From Desulfovibrio aminophilus DSM 12254 (lineage in GTDB: Bacteria; Desulfobacterota; Desulfovibrionia; Desulfovibrionales; Desulfovibrionaceae): a stretch of 64,000 nucleotides of DNA. Below, one piece after another: positions 44,266 through 52,537 of the stretch. Under the pieces are notes generated by a model that saw only the letters and a list, made by a program, of their open reading frames with translations, was not told where the DNA came from and ran no database searches. The translations under genes and the position numbers were made by a program. The stretch spans positions 62,001 through 126,000 of the forward strand of contig NZ_AUMA01000003.1 in NCBI RefSeq assembly GCF_000422565.1, written 5' to 3'. The stretch's first letter is position 1, and every line of letters starts with the position of its first letter.

Positions 44266-44589
44266 CTAAATCTTGACGTTGATGATGTTGCCGGTCCAAG
44301 GCGAGGCGTTGGAGGCCAGGGCTTCCTGTTCGGAAGCCGGAGAGCGTTCGCGATACTGTTCCTGAGGCTGTCCGCGGCTCTGTCCTCCGCCGTCCCGGTC
44401 CACCGGATCGGCGGCTTCCGACTGTTCCACCTGCTGCACGGTTTCCTTTTCCTCGCGCATCTTCCGGTGCAGGAGCGGGGCGAACAGGCTCTGGTGCGCC
44501 TCGGGCTTGACCTGCTCGGCATGCACCACCTTCTGCACATACGGCAGCTGGGAGATGAGGATGGGCAGATCCAAGGGCGAGGGCGTCAT
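44266..44589 (-). CDS. Uncharacterised small flagellar-operon protein
   Basis: The protein has 107 residues. The first 50 look folded or helical (DLPILISQLPYVQKVVHAEQ); the rest is rich in Gln, Glu and Arg and probably disordered, ending in GNIINVKI. It starts one base after the fliL stop region. I recognise no domain. Its consistent strand and tight spacing support a real gene. Confidence 0.65.
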   Translation of the reverse strand: MTPSPLDLPILISQLPYVQKVVHAEQVKPEAHQSLFAPLLHRKMREEKETVQQVEQSEAADPVDRDGGGQSRGQPQEQYRERSPASEQEALASNASPWTGNIINVKI

Positions 44590-44590
44590 G

Positions 44591-45307
44591 TCACTTCACC
44601 ACATACTCCTCAAAGAGGAGGTTTTCGAACTGCCCGGCCCCCATGTACTGGTTGACCACGGTGAGCAGCTCTTTTTTGAGTCGTTCCGCATTCTTCTCAT
44701 CGGCCAGAAATTGCAGATCTTTATTCTTCAGGTAGTAGTACACGGCGTTGCGCACCGTGATGGTTTCCTGGGTCAGGTTCTTGGCCAAGTTCTGGTCCTT
44801 GGTGCTGAAGACGATGCGCACCACCAGGAACCGGATGTCGCCGTTCTTGTCCTTCTGCTCCACCCAGAAGGGATCCAGACGCAGAATGGTTTCGCCTTCA
44901 TCCTTGGGCTTGGCCTCCTCCACCGGCGGTGGCGGCGCCGGTTCAGCCTTTTGCTCCTCCACCGACGGTGGCGGCACCGGCGCGGGTTTGTTGAAGAACA
45001 GGAATTTGACCACCACTGAAATGAGCACCAGGGCCACGGCCAGTCCGATCCAGAGAAATTTGTTCTTGAGCCATGCCGGCGCCTGCCGAGGCGGTTTTTC
45101 CTCCTCCAACTGAGGTTGCGGAATCGCTTCCTCGACGACCTCCTCCTCTTCCTCCTCTTCCAGGAAGGGTGCGTCGTCCAGGTCCAGTTCGACCTTCTTG
45201 GTCTCGCGGCCCGCGCTCTCGCCTTCGTCGAGCTGAGCCTTGATCTGGCCCGCAGCCTCCGGAGCTTCGCGTGTTTCGTCGCTGTCGTCGGGGACGATGA
45301 AGAGCAT
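44591..45307 (-). CDS. fliL: Flagellar basal body-associated protein FliL
   Basis: The protein has 238 residues. A long acidic N-terminus contains a run of seven Glu. A membrane segment follows at about 86-106 (LWIGLAVALVLISVVVKFLF), then a Pro/Glu-rich linker and the FliL periplasmic domain with LDPFWVEQKD and AVYYYLKNKDLQFL. FliL sits near the stator and supports motor torque. The acidic cytoplasmic extension is longer than in enteric FliL. Confidence 0.9.
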   Translation of the reverse strand: MLFIVPDDSDETREAPEAAGQIKAQLDEGESAGRETKKVELDLDDAPFLEEEEEEEVVEEAIPQPQLEEEKPPRQAPAWLKNKFLWIGLAVALVLISVVVKFLFFNKPAPVPPPSVEEQKAEPAPPPPVEEAKPKDEGETILRLDPFWVEQKDKNGDIRFLVVRIVFSTKDQNLAKNLTQETITVRNAVYYYLKNKDLQFLADEKNAERLKKELLTVVNQYMGAGQFENLLFEEYVVK

Positions 45308-45328
45308 GAGTCGGATTCCCCGCCGGTG

Positions 45329-45712
45329 TTATTTACCGAAGATCTTCTGGATCTTCTGGTTCAGCGTTTCGGGTGTGAACGGTTTGACGATGTAGTTGGA
45401 GACCTTGGCCTGCACGGCCTCGATGATGTTCTCCTGCTGGGCCTCGGCGGTGACCATGAGGAAGGGCAGCTCTGCATACTCCTCGCTGGCCCGTACCTTG
45501 CGCAGGAATTCGATGCCGCTCATCTTGGGCATGTTCCAGTCCGAGATGATGAAGTCGACATTCTCGCGGTTCAGGGCCTCCCAGCCGGTGGAGCCGTCGT
45601 CGGCCTCGATCACGTTGGTGAAGCCCAGTTGGCGCAGGATGTTCTTGATGATCTTGCGCATGGTGGAGAAGTCGTCCACCACGAGGATGCGCATGTTGAG
45701 ATCGGCCGCCAT
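45329..45712 (-). CDS. cheY: Chemotaxis response regulator CheY
   Basis: The 127-residue receiver has the acidic pair D13/D14, phosphoacceptor D58 in ISDWNMPKMSG, and the conserved Lys in IVKPFTPE. The motor-binding surface (NILRQLGFTNVIEADDG) is close to classical CheY. Its position between fliA and fliL in the flagellar operon supports a motor role. It is more CheY-like than the receiver at 34.2 kb. Confidence 0.93.
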   Translation of the reverse strand: MAADLNMRILVVDDFSTMRKIIKNILRQLGFTNVIEADDGSTGWEALNRENVDFIISDWNMPKMSGIEFLRKVRASEEYAELPFLMVTAEAQQENIIEAVQAKVSNYIVKPFTPETLNQKIQKIFGK

Positions 45713-45729
45713 CGCGTTCCCTCCGCTTC

Positions 45730-46524
45730 CTATTCGCCCTCGTTTTCGAACTTGGCCCGGAAGTTCTCCCGGAGTTTGAGCAGGGCCTGGGAGTGCAGTT
45801 GGGAGACACGGCCTTCCGTGATGTCCATGACCTCGGCCGTCTCTTTCATGTTCAATTCTTCACTGTAATAGAGCGAAATTACCAGCTTCTCACGTGGCGT
45901 CAATTCCTCGATGAGCCCGGCGACCTTGTTCACCATTTCCTGGAAGGCCGCTGATTGGAAAGGCTCGTTCTCGGTAAGGAGTTCCCTGTTGCCCATCAGG
46001 GATTCGTGCAGGGAGTCGATGCTCACGCAAAGGTTGTTTTGCAGCGCTTCCAGCCCTTGCTGGACTTCCCGGGGGGAAAGTCCGGTACGTTCCTCGATCT
46101 GCTTGGTGTTGGCCGAGACGCCGGTCTCATGCTCGATCTGGCGCATGGCGTCCTCGATGACCTTGACCTTGTGGCGCAGGCCTCGGGAAAACCAGTCCAT
46201 GCGGCGCAGCTCGTCGAGCATGGCGCCCTTGATCCTGTTTTCGGAGTAGGTGTCGAACTTGATGCCGAACTCGGGGCGGAACTTGCTCAGGGCGTCCAAC
46301 AGGCCCAGGCTTCCGGCGCTGAGCAGCTCGTTCAGCTCCACGCTTTGCGGGAGCTTGGCCTTGAGGCGCAAGGCCAGAATACGGATCTTGGGGCCGTAGT
46401 GACGGACCACCTGCTCCCGTTCCTTGGGGGAGAAGGCGTCCCAGGGCTTCAGCCCTTGCTCCAACTCAAGCCACGGAGGGTTCGTGGAAGAGGAGCTTTT
46501 TCCAGAAGAACTTGATGTTTCCAT
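45730..46524 (-). CDS. fliA: Flagellar sigma factor FliA (sigma-28)
   Basis: The 264-residue protein has region 2 (ELLSAGSLGLLDALSKF, FDTYSENRIKGAMLDELR) and region 4 (LVISLYYSEELNMKETAEVM, VSQLHSQALLKLR). It directs late flagellar genes. If the ATG at 46524 is the start, the gene overlaps flhG by 59 bases; a TTG at 46464, just after the flhG stop, would remove the overlap and a Ser-rich 20-residue head. Neither has a strong ribosome site. No anti-sigma gene flgM is in the window. Confidence 0.93.
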   Translation of the reverse strand: METSSSSGKSSSSTNPPWLELEQGLKPWDAFSPKEREQVVRHYGPKIRILALRLKAKLPQSVELNELLSAGSLGLLDALSKFRPEFGIKFDTYSENRIKGAMLDELRRMDWFSRGLRHKVKVIEDAMRQIEHETGVSANTKQIEERTGLSPREVQQGLEALQNNLCVSIDSLHESLMGNRELLTENEPFQSAAFQEMVNKVAGLIEELTPREKLVISLYYSEELNMKETAEVMDITEGRVSQLHSQALLKLRENFRAKFENEGE

Positions 46525-47293
46525 CCGTTTTCGCCGCCGTTTTCCAGGAGCCGATTGCGCGCGCGGCCGCGCCGATCGCCTGACTGGCCGCTGCATCGGG
46601 AGCGTGCGCACAGACCGGGATCTGGTTGATCACGGCCTTCTTCATCGCCGGATCCTGGGGGATGGCCCCCACCAGATCCAGCGAAACGCCGGAGAGGAAA
46701 TGATCGCAAGCGCCCACGAGACGGGCGTAAGTCTCCTTGGCCTGCTTCGGATCCTTGACCATGTTCACCAGGACGCGGAAACGCTCCACGCCGTGCCGGT
46801 TCTTGAGCACCTTGATCAGGGCGTAGGCGTCGGTGAGCGAGGTCGGCTCGGGGGTCAGCACCAGGAGCCGTTCCTGGGCGGCCAGATTGAAGTAGAGCAC
46901 GTTTTCGTTGATGCCCGCGCCGGTGTCCACGATGAGATAGTCGATGTCGTTCTCCAGGGAGTCCATGGATTCCAGGAGCTCGAGCTTCTGGCCGGTGTCC
47001 AGGTTGACCATCTCGGAGACGCCCGAGGATGCGGGCAGGATGCGGAATCCATACGGCGTGTCCAGCAGGATCTGGTCCAGAGTCACGTCTTCGTGGAAGA
47101 GATGAAAGATGTTCAGCTTGGGCGCGAGGCCCAGGATCACGTCCACGTTGGCCAGGCCCAGGTCGGCGTCCAGCAGGACCACCCGCTTGCCCATGCGGGA
47201 CAGGCAGAGGGCCAGGTTGACCGAGATATTGGTCTTGCCCACGCCGCCCTTGCCGGAGGTCACGGAGAAGACCATGGGAAAACGAGAGGTCAT
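46466..47293 (-). CDS. flhG: MinD-like ATPase FlhG (FleN/YlxH)
   Basis: The 275-residue ParA/MinD family protein has the deviant Walker A SGKGGVGKTNI near residue 13, VVLLDADLGLANVD and the switch YLIVDTGAG. FlhG sets the number of polar flagella and works with FlhF, encoded 25 bases upstream. The C-terminal helix has basic and aromatic residues (IKFFWKKLLFHE) that could act as a membrane-targeting sequence. Confidence 0.94.
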   Translation of the reverse strand: MTSRFPMVFSVTSGKGGVGKTNISVNLALCLSRMGKRVVLLDADLGLANVDVILGLAPKLNIFHLFHEDVTLDQILLDTPYGFRILPASSGVSEMVNLDTGQKLELLESMDSLENDIDYLIVDTGAGINENVLYFNLAAQERLLVLTPEPTSLTDAYALIKVLKNRHGVERFRVLVNMVKDPKQAKETYARLVGACDHFLSGVSLDLVGAIPQDPAMKKAVINQIPVCAHAPDAAASQAIGAAARAIGSWKTAAKTDGNIKFFWKKLLFHEPSVA

Positions 47294-47318
47294 CGGATCT
47301 CCTTGCCTATGCCGGGGC

Positions 47319-48386
47319 TCAGGCGGCGGCGCCTTCAGCCGGCAGCTGGTGCTTGAACAGAAGTCTCCAGATCATTTCGCCCCGAGCCGGCACCAGGCTG
47401 CCCGAAAGCCCCGGCGCGAAGGAGAGGGCCGATACGGGCAGTCCACTCTCGTGCGGGACGTTGATCAGTGCCCCGAAGGTACAGGCTTCATCGAGTTTCG
47501 TCCAGATGAGGCTTTTCAGGGCCGGGCTCGCGTATTTTTCGCGGAAGGCCCGGAACTGGGCCGGACTGTAGTAGGGATTGAGCACGAGATGCACGGCCAT
47601 GTCCTCGAAATGGAGCATGCCGCGTGATCCCAGCCAGGATTCCAGGTCTGTACCGGCGGGAAGCCCGGGCAGGTCCACGAAGACCCGGTCGAAGTTGCGG
47701 GCGTCGGCCACCAGGCAGGCGAAGTCCTCGCGGCCGGCCACCTCCCGGAAGGCCAAGCCGGAGAGTTCGGCGTAGTGCCGGAGTACGACCCGCCCCTTGC
47801 CCTGGCACTGGTCGGCTGAGGCGAGGCAGATGCGGGCCTTGGGGTTGCGCTTCTTTTCGCGCAGGGCCAGACGGATGAGCGAGGTGGTCTTGCCCGCGCC
47901 GTGGGGGCCGGCCATGACATGAAATTTTTGGGGCCATTTTTTTGACTCGAAGGGTCGCACGCCGGTGAGGCTTTCCAGCACGGGCAGGATGGACAGGCCG
48001 GGATCCTCGCGCAGGCGCAGGTACACGGCCAGGAGCACGTCCTGCTCCACCCCCTCGCGCTCCAGGTATTCCAGGCTCAGGCGCTGGCGCGGCGTGAGCG
48101 CGGCGAGGTCCATCTGGGGCCGCATGAGGGCCAGAAATTGGTCCTTGAGCTGGCGCCACTCGCGCGACCACTCCGAAGCGGCCAGGGCTTCGCCCAGCAC
48201 CTCCTCGCGGGTGCGGGAGGGGTGCGGGAGGATCGGCCGTTCCACGGCCGCCGTGATTTCGCAGACACGGGTTCCGTTGTCCGCGACGGTCTTGTTGGAA
48301 AGGATCACGGCCTCGTCTCCCAGGTCGGCCTTGACCTGGTCCAAGGCTTCCTTGGCGCTGCGGCCTCTGTAGGTCTTCACGTGCAT
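47319..48386 (-). CDS. flhF: Flagellar GTPase FlhF
   Basis: The 355-residue protein starts with the family B-domain MHVKTYRGRSAKEALDQVKA. The SRP-type NG domain has P-loop AGPHGAGKTTSL, RICLASADQ, and the base-specificity motif TKLDEA. The G3 region reads VFVDLPGLP instead of the common DTAGR, a difference worth noting for GTP hydrolysis. FlhF determines the polar site of flagellar assembly. It lies between flhA and flhG as in other polar flagellates. Confidence 0.93.
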   Translation of the reverse strand: MHVKTYRGRSAKEALDQVKADLGDEAVILSNKTVADNGTRVCEITAAVERPILPHPSRTREEVLGEALAASEWSREWRQLKDQFLALMRPQMDLAALTPRQRLSLEYLEREGVEQDVLLAVYLRLREDPGLSILPVLESLTGVRPFESKKWPQKFHVMAGPHGAGKTTSLIRLALREKKRNPKARICLASADQCQGKGRVVLRHYAELSGLAFREVAGREDFACLVADARNFDRVFVDLPGLPAGTDLESWLGSRGMLHFEDMAVHLVLNPYYSPAQFRAFREKYASPALKSLIWTKLDEACTFGALINVPHESGLPVSALSFAPGLSGSLVPARGEMIWRLLFKHQLPAEGAAA

Positions 48387-48389
48387 GGT

Positions 48390-50489
48390 TTAGCTCAACT
48401 CCACGACGGCCAGGGATTGAATCTTCACGTCGGCGGGGATCTCGGCCTGGGAGATCACCGGCAGATTGGGGAGAAAACGCAGGAGCAATTGAGCCAAATG
48501 CGGGCGGAGCTGTGGGTTGGTCAGCAGCACGGGCTGGCCGTCCGGCGCCAGGACCGAGTCCATGGTCTTGCTGATGGACCGGATGATGCGTTGGGCCAAT
48601 CCCGGTTCCATGGCCAGGTAGGCGCCGTGCTCGGCCTGACGCAGGGCCCCGTTGAGGCTTTCGTCGATGGTCTGGTTCAGGGTGAAGAAACGCAGGCCGT
48701 TGTCCGTGCCCAGGTAAGGCTTGATGATGGTCCGTCCCATGCGGGCGCGGACGTATTCCGTCAGTTGCGTGGGATCCTGGCTGGCGGGGCCGTAGTCGGC
48801 CAGGGTTTCCACTATGGTCAGGAGGTCGCGGATGGACACGCCTTCCATGACCAGGTTCTGGAGAACCTTCTGCACGACGCCCAGGGAGAGGACGGCGGGA
48901 ACCAGGCTCTCCACGGCCTTGGGCGCGCGCTTGGAGAGGTTGTCCAGCAGGTTCTGGACTTCCTGGCGGCCCAGGAATTCATGCAGGTTGCGCCGGAAGA
49001 CTTCGGTGAGATGCGTGGCCACCACGGTGGAGGGGTCCACCACGGTGTATCCGGCGAGCATGGCCTCTTCCTTCTGGGCTTCGGGGATCCAGATGGCGGG
49101 CAGGTTGAAGGCGGGCTCCACGGTCTCCACGCCCTGGATGCGGTGTTTGGCGTCGCCGGGATCCATGGCCAGGAAGTGGTCGATGAGGATCTCCGAGCTG
49201 GCGATGGGGTTGCCCTTGACCAGTACGCGGTATTCTCCGGGCTTGAGCTGGAGGTTGTCCCGCAGGTGCAGGGAGGGGATGATCACGCCCATGTCCAGAG
49301 CGAACTGGCGCCGGATTGAGCGGATGCGGGCCAGGAGGTTGCCGTTCTGTTCCTCGTCCACCAGGGGGATCAGGCCGTAACCCACCTCCAGCTCCAACTG
49401 GTCCAGGGGCAGGAGGGTCTGCACCTCCTCCGGGGTGTCCAGGGTCTTGGACTGAAGTCCCTTGTCGGCCTCCTCCTTCTGGGTATCGCCGAAGAACTTC
49501 GCCGAAAGCTTGCTCACGAAGAAGACCAGCCCGGCCAGCGTGATGAAGGGCAGGAAGGGCATGCCGGGCACCAGGGAGAAAAGGCCGAGCATGCCGGAGA
49601 CCAGGCGCAGGGCGCGGTGGTGGAAGGTCAACTGGCCCAGGAATTCCTCGCCCATCTTGGCTTCGGCCGCCGCGCGGGAGACGATGATGCCCGCTGCGGT
49701 GGAGGTGATGAGCGAGGGGATGATGGACACCAGTCCGTCGCCGATGGTCAGCAGGGTGTAGGTTTCTGCCGCGTCGGCCCAATTCATGCCCTTCTGCAGG
49801 ACGCCGATGAAGAAGCCGCCGACGATGTTGATGGCGGTGATGATCATCGTCGCCTTCACGTCTCCGGATACGAACTTGCCCGCGCCGTCCATGGCTCCGT
49901 AGAAGTCGGCTTCCTTGCGGATCATGTGGCGGCGCTTGGTGGCTTCCTTTTCGTCGATGAGCCCGGCGTTGAGGTCGGCCTCGATGGCCATCTGTTTGCC
50001 CGGCATGGCGTCCAGGGTGAAGCGGGCCGCCACTTCGGCGATGCGGGTGGTGCCCGAGACGATGACGACCTTGTTCAGGGTGAAGAGGATGAAGAAGATG
50101 ACGATGCCGATGGCGTAGTTGCCGCCGACCACGAACTCGCCGAAGCTTTGGATGACCGTACCCGCCGCGCTGGTGCCCTCGTCGCCGTGGAGCAGGATGA
50201 GGCGCGTGGAGGCCACGTTCAGGGCCAGACGGAGCAGGGTGGTCACCAGCAGCAGGGACGGGAAGATGGAGAACTCCAGGGGCGAGGTCATGAACATGGA
50301 CGTGACCAGAACCACCAACCCCAGGGAGATGCTCACGCTGAGCATGAAATCGAGGAAGGGCGTGGGCAGCGGCACGAGCATCACGAAGAGGATCGTGACC
50401 ACTCCGCCCGCCAAGAGGACGTCGCCCTGTTTTGCGAACTTGCCGTAGTCGAGGTCGAGAATCGCGGTTTTGGCGTTGGCCTGGGACAT
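48390..50489 (-). CDS. flhA: Flagellar type III export component FlhA
   Basis: The 699-residue protein has about eight membrane segments in its first 330 residues and the FHIPEP landmark RLALNVASTRLIL followed by IVSGTTRIAEVAARFTLDAM. The C-terminal cytoplasmic ring-forming domain (about 360-699) includes LIPLVDEEQNGNLLARI. It forms the export gate nonamer for flagellar proteins. The length is normal. Confidence 0.97.
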   Translation of the reverse strand: MSQANAKTAILDLDYGKFAKQGDVLLAGGVVTILFVMLVPLPTPFLDFMLSVSISLGLVVLVTSMFMTSPLEFSIFPSLLLVTTLLRLALNVASTRLILLHGDEGTSAAGTVIQSFGEFVVGGNYAIGIVIFFILFTLNKVVIVSGTTRIAEVAARFTLDAMPGKQMAIEADLNAGLIDEKEATKRRHMIRKEADFYGAMDGAGKFVSGDVKATMIITAINIVGGFFIGVLQKGMNWADAAETYTLLTIGDGLVSIIPSLITSTAAGIIVSRAAAEAKMGEEFLGQLTFHHRALRLVSGMLGLFSLVPGMPFLPFITLAGLVFFVSKLSAKFFGDTQKEEADKGLQSKTLDTPEEVQTLLPLDQLELEVGYGLIPLVDEEQNGNLLARIRSIRRQFALDMGVIIPSLHLRDNLQLKPGEYRVLVKGNPIASSEILIDHFLAMDPGDAKHRIQGVETVEPAFNLPAIWIPEAQKEEAMLAGYTVVDPSTVVATHLTEVFRRNLHEFLGRQEVQNLLDNLSKRAPKAVESLVPAVLSLGVVQKVLQNLVMEGVSIRDLLTIVETLADYGPASQDPTQLTEYVRARMGRTIIKPYLGTDNGLRFFTLNQTIDESLNGALRQAEHGAYLAMEPGLAQRIIRSISKTMDSVLAPDGQPVLLTNPQLRPHLAQLLLRFLPNLPVISQAEIPADVKIQSLAVVELS

Positions 50490-50546
50490 GTTTTTGACAC
50501 CCCTCGACGTTGGTTCCGGTCATCGACGGGGTGTTTTGAACCCCCG

Positions 50547-51617
50547 TCAGCGCTTGCTTTTCTTGAAACGGTCCAGGCGGGCGAGCAGGGCGGCCACGGC
50601 CTGGTACAGCTCCTCGGGGATCATCTCCCCGATTTCCACCTGCTTATACAAAGCCTGTGCCAAGGGCTTGTTCTCGCGGATGGGGATGTCGTGCTCGCGG
50701 GCGACTTCCTTGATCTTCTCGGCCAAGTGATCCAGACCCTTGGCCAGAACCCGGGGGGCGGGAGCCTCCATGACGTTGTAGCTCAGGGCCACGGCGATGT
50801 GCGTGGGGTTGGTCACCACCACGTCGGCCTTGGGCACGTCGGCCAGCATGCGCTTGGCCATCATGTTCATCATCTTCTGGCGTTGTTCGGCCTTGACCTG
50901 GGGATCGCCCTCGGCTTGGCGGCGCTCGTCCTTGATCTCGTTCTTGGTCATCTTGATCTGTTCTTCGTAGTTCCAGCGCGTGTACCAGAGGTCGGCGATG
51001 GCGATGAGCATCATCGGAACCAGGGCGTAACAGACCATCTTGTAGGCCGAGCCCAGGATGTAGGCGGCGAGACCCTCGGGAGCGGCATAGAACAACGGCA
51101 GGAAGTTGGGAAACTCCTGCCGGATGACGATGTACGGGGCGATGGCGACCACTGCGGCCTGGAGCATGCTGCGGGCGAAGCGGACCAGGGCTTGGGGACT
51201 GAACATGAGACGTTTTATACCGGCGAATATATTAAATATTTTACCAAATTTCGGTTTGAAGACCTTGGGGCTCCAGAGCTTGCCGACCTGCAGGCGCAAG
51301 GTGAGCCAGGCCACGAAGGCCAGGATGAGCATGAGCGGGAGCATGAGCAGGGCCATCCGTTGGATGCTCCAGAGAAACAGCTCGTAGGCGGACGACTGGG
51401 TCAGTTCCTGGAACATGCCGCCCGTCAGGAACCAACGGAAGATGGAGGACAGCTCCTTGTAATAAAATTCCACGAGATAGCGCAGGGCGATGACCCCGGC
51501 GAGCAGGGTCATGGTCTTGCCCATCTCCGCGCCCTTGGGGACGTTGCCCTCATCGCGGACTTTCCTGCGCCTCTTCGGCGTGGCTTTTTCTGTCTTGCTC
51601 GGATCTTGTTGCGCCAT
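50547..51617 (-). CDS. flhB: Flagellar type III export switch protein FlhB
   Basis: The 356-residue protein begins with the typical EKATPKRRRKVRDEGNVPKG, has four membrane segments, and carries the self-cleavage site N270-P271-T-H in VVVTNPTHIAVAL. Cleavage there switches export from hook to filament proteins. The C-terminal domain has GLDHLAEKIKEVAREHDIPI. It follows fliR by seven bases. Confidence 0.97.
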   Translation of the reverse strand: MAQQDPSKTEKATPKRRRKVRDEGNVPKGAEMGKTMTLLAGVIALRYLVEFYYKELSSIFRWFLTGGMFQELTQSSAYELFLWSIQRMALLMLPLMLILAFVAWLTLRLQVGKLWSPKVFKPKFGKIFNIFAGIKRLMFSPQALVRFARSMLQAAVVAIAPYIVIRQEFPNFLPLFYAAPEGLAAYILGSAYKMVCYALVPMMLIAIADLWYTRWNYEEQIKMTKNEIKDERRQAEGDPQVKAEQRQKMMNMMAKRMLADVPKADVVVTNPTHIAVALSYNVMEAPAPRVLAKGLDHLAEKIKEVAREHDIPIRENKPLAQALYKQVEIGEMIPEELYQAVAALLARLDRFKKSKR

Positions 51618-51624
51618 GACGGCC

Positions 51625-52416
51625 TCAGGGCGACGGCGGCCGCATGGCCTGGAGCATGTTCATGAACACGGCGTCCAGTCCCTGCACGTAGTCCGTGATG
51701 ACCATCGAGAGGATCTGGAAGAGCAGCGTCAGAAAAAGGAACCCGACGGCCAGCTTGATCGGGAAGCCCAGCACCAGCACGTGCATTTGGGGAGCGGACT
51801 TGGAGATGAGAGCCAACGACAGGTCCACGAGAAACAGCGAGGCGATGATCGGGGCCGCGATCTTCACGGCCAGGAAGAACATCTGGCCGGAGAAGTCGAA
51901 AATCTGCCGCGTCAGCGTCGGCGAGAGGAAGAGCTGGCCCGGAGGAACCATGCGGAAGGTGGAGGCCAAGCCCTTGATGAGGTAGAGGTGTCCGTCCAGG
52001 GCCAGGAACACGAGCATGCTGCACATGTACAGGAAGTGCGAGGTGACCGCCTCGGAGACTCCGGTGTCGGGGTCCACGACGTTGACCATGGCGAAGCCCA
52101 TCTGGAAGCCGATGATCTGCCCTCCGGTCTGGACCGCCGCGAAGAGGAAGCGGATCACGAGCCCCAGGGTCAGGCCCAGCAGAAGTTCCCCCAGGAGCAT
52201 GACCGCGAGGTTCCAGTAATCCATGGGGAAGAGGTTCCCGGGAAAGGCGAGGCTGGGCCAGACGGCCAGGGTCAGGACGATGAGCAGGGCCGCCTTGACC
52301 GTGTTCGGCAGTCCCTGGCCTCCGAAAAAGGGCATGAGGAAAAGCACCACGCTGATGCGGAAGAGGGTGAGCAGAAAGCTCAACAGGGTCGACGGATCGT
52401 AGGCGAAGAGATTCAT
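51625..52416 (-). CDS. fliR: Flagellar type III export component FliR
   Basis: The 263-residue membrane protein has the family pattern FRISVVLFLMPFFGGQGLPN, then GFQMGFAMVNVVDPDTG. It forms the export channel core with FliP and FliQ, which are not in the window. The start at 52416 gives proper spacing to GAGGA; an ATG two codons earlier sits directly on the ribosome site. It is the first gene behind a sigma-54-type promoter. Confidence 0.95.
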   Translation of the reverse strand: MNLFAYDPSTLLSFLLTLFRISVVLFLMPFFGGQGLPNTVKAALLIVLTLAVWPSLAFPGNLFPMDYWNLAVMLLGELLLGLTLGLVIRFLFAAVQTGGQIIGFQMGFAMVNVVDPDTGVSEAVTSHFLYMCSMLVFLALDGHLYLIKGLASTFRMVPPGQLFLSPTLTRQIFDFSGQMFFLAVKIAAPIIASLFLVDLSLALISKSAPQMHVLVLGFPIKLAVGFLFLTLLFQILSMVITDYVQGLDAVFMNMLQAMRPPSP

Positions 52417-52439
52417 GGCCATTCCTCGGGACGAGGATT

Positions 52440-52455
52440 TGCAAGGAATGGGCCA
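52440..52455 (-). promoter_or_regulatory. Sigma-54 (RpoN)-type promoter of the flagellar operon
   Basis: The minus strand reads TGGCCCATTCCTTGCA, against the consensus TGGCACG-N4-TTGCW: the -24 GG and -12 GC are exact and correctly spaced. The predicted start of transcription is about 12-14 bases before fliR, leaving just enough leader for the ribosome site. An enhancer-binding activator would be required. Confidence 0.75.
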
Positions 52456-52477
52456 AGGATGGAGCGGTGTATTCGTG

Positions 52478-52514
52478 AAAAAGCCCTCCGGGAGAGCTGG
52501 GCTTCCAGGAGGGC
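52478..52514 (-). terminator. Intrinsic terminator after the M23 peptidase gene
   Basis: On the minus strand GCCCTCC and GGAGGGC pair, with inner complementary sequence, and are followed by five T. It separates the peptidase gene from the flagellar operon promoter. Confidence 0.85.
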
Positions 52515-52537
52515 GGGCGGCCGGAGGGAAAACAAGG

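Noticed and set aside
49617-51665. Very long open frame antisense to flhA and flhB (682 codons)
   Set aside because: It is Gly/His/Gln-rich with no recognisable domain and lies opposite two unmistakable flagellar genes; such frames are expected in GC-rich DNA.
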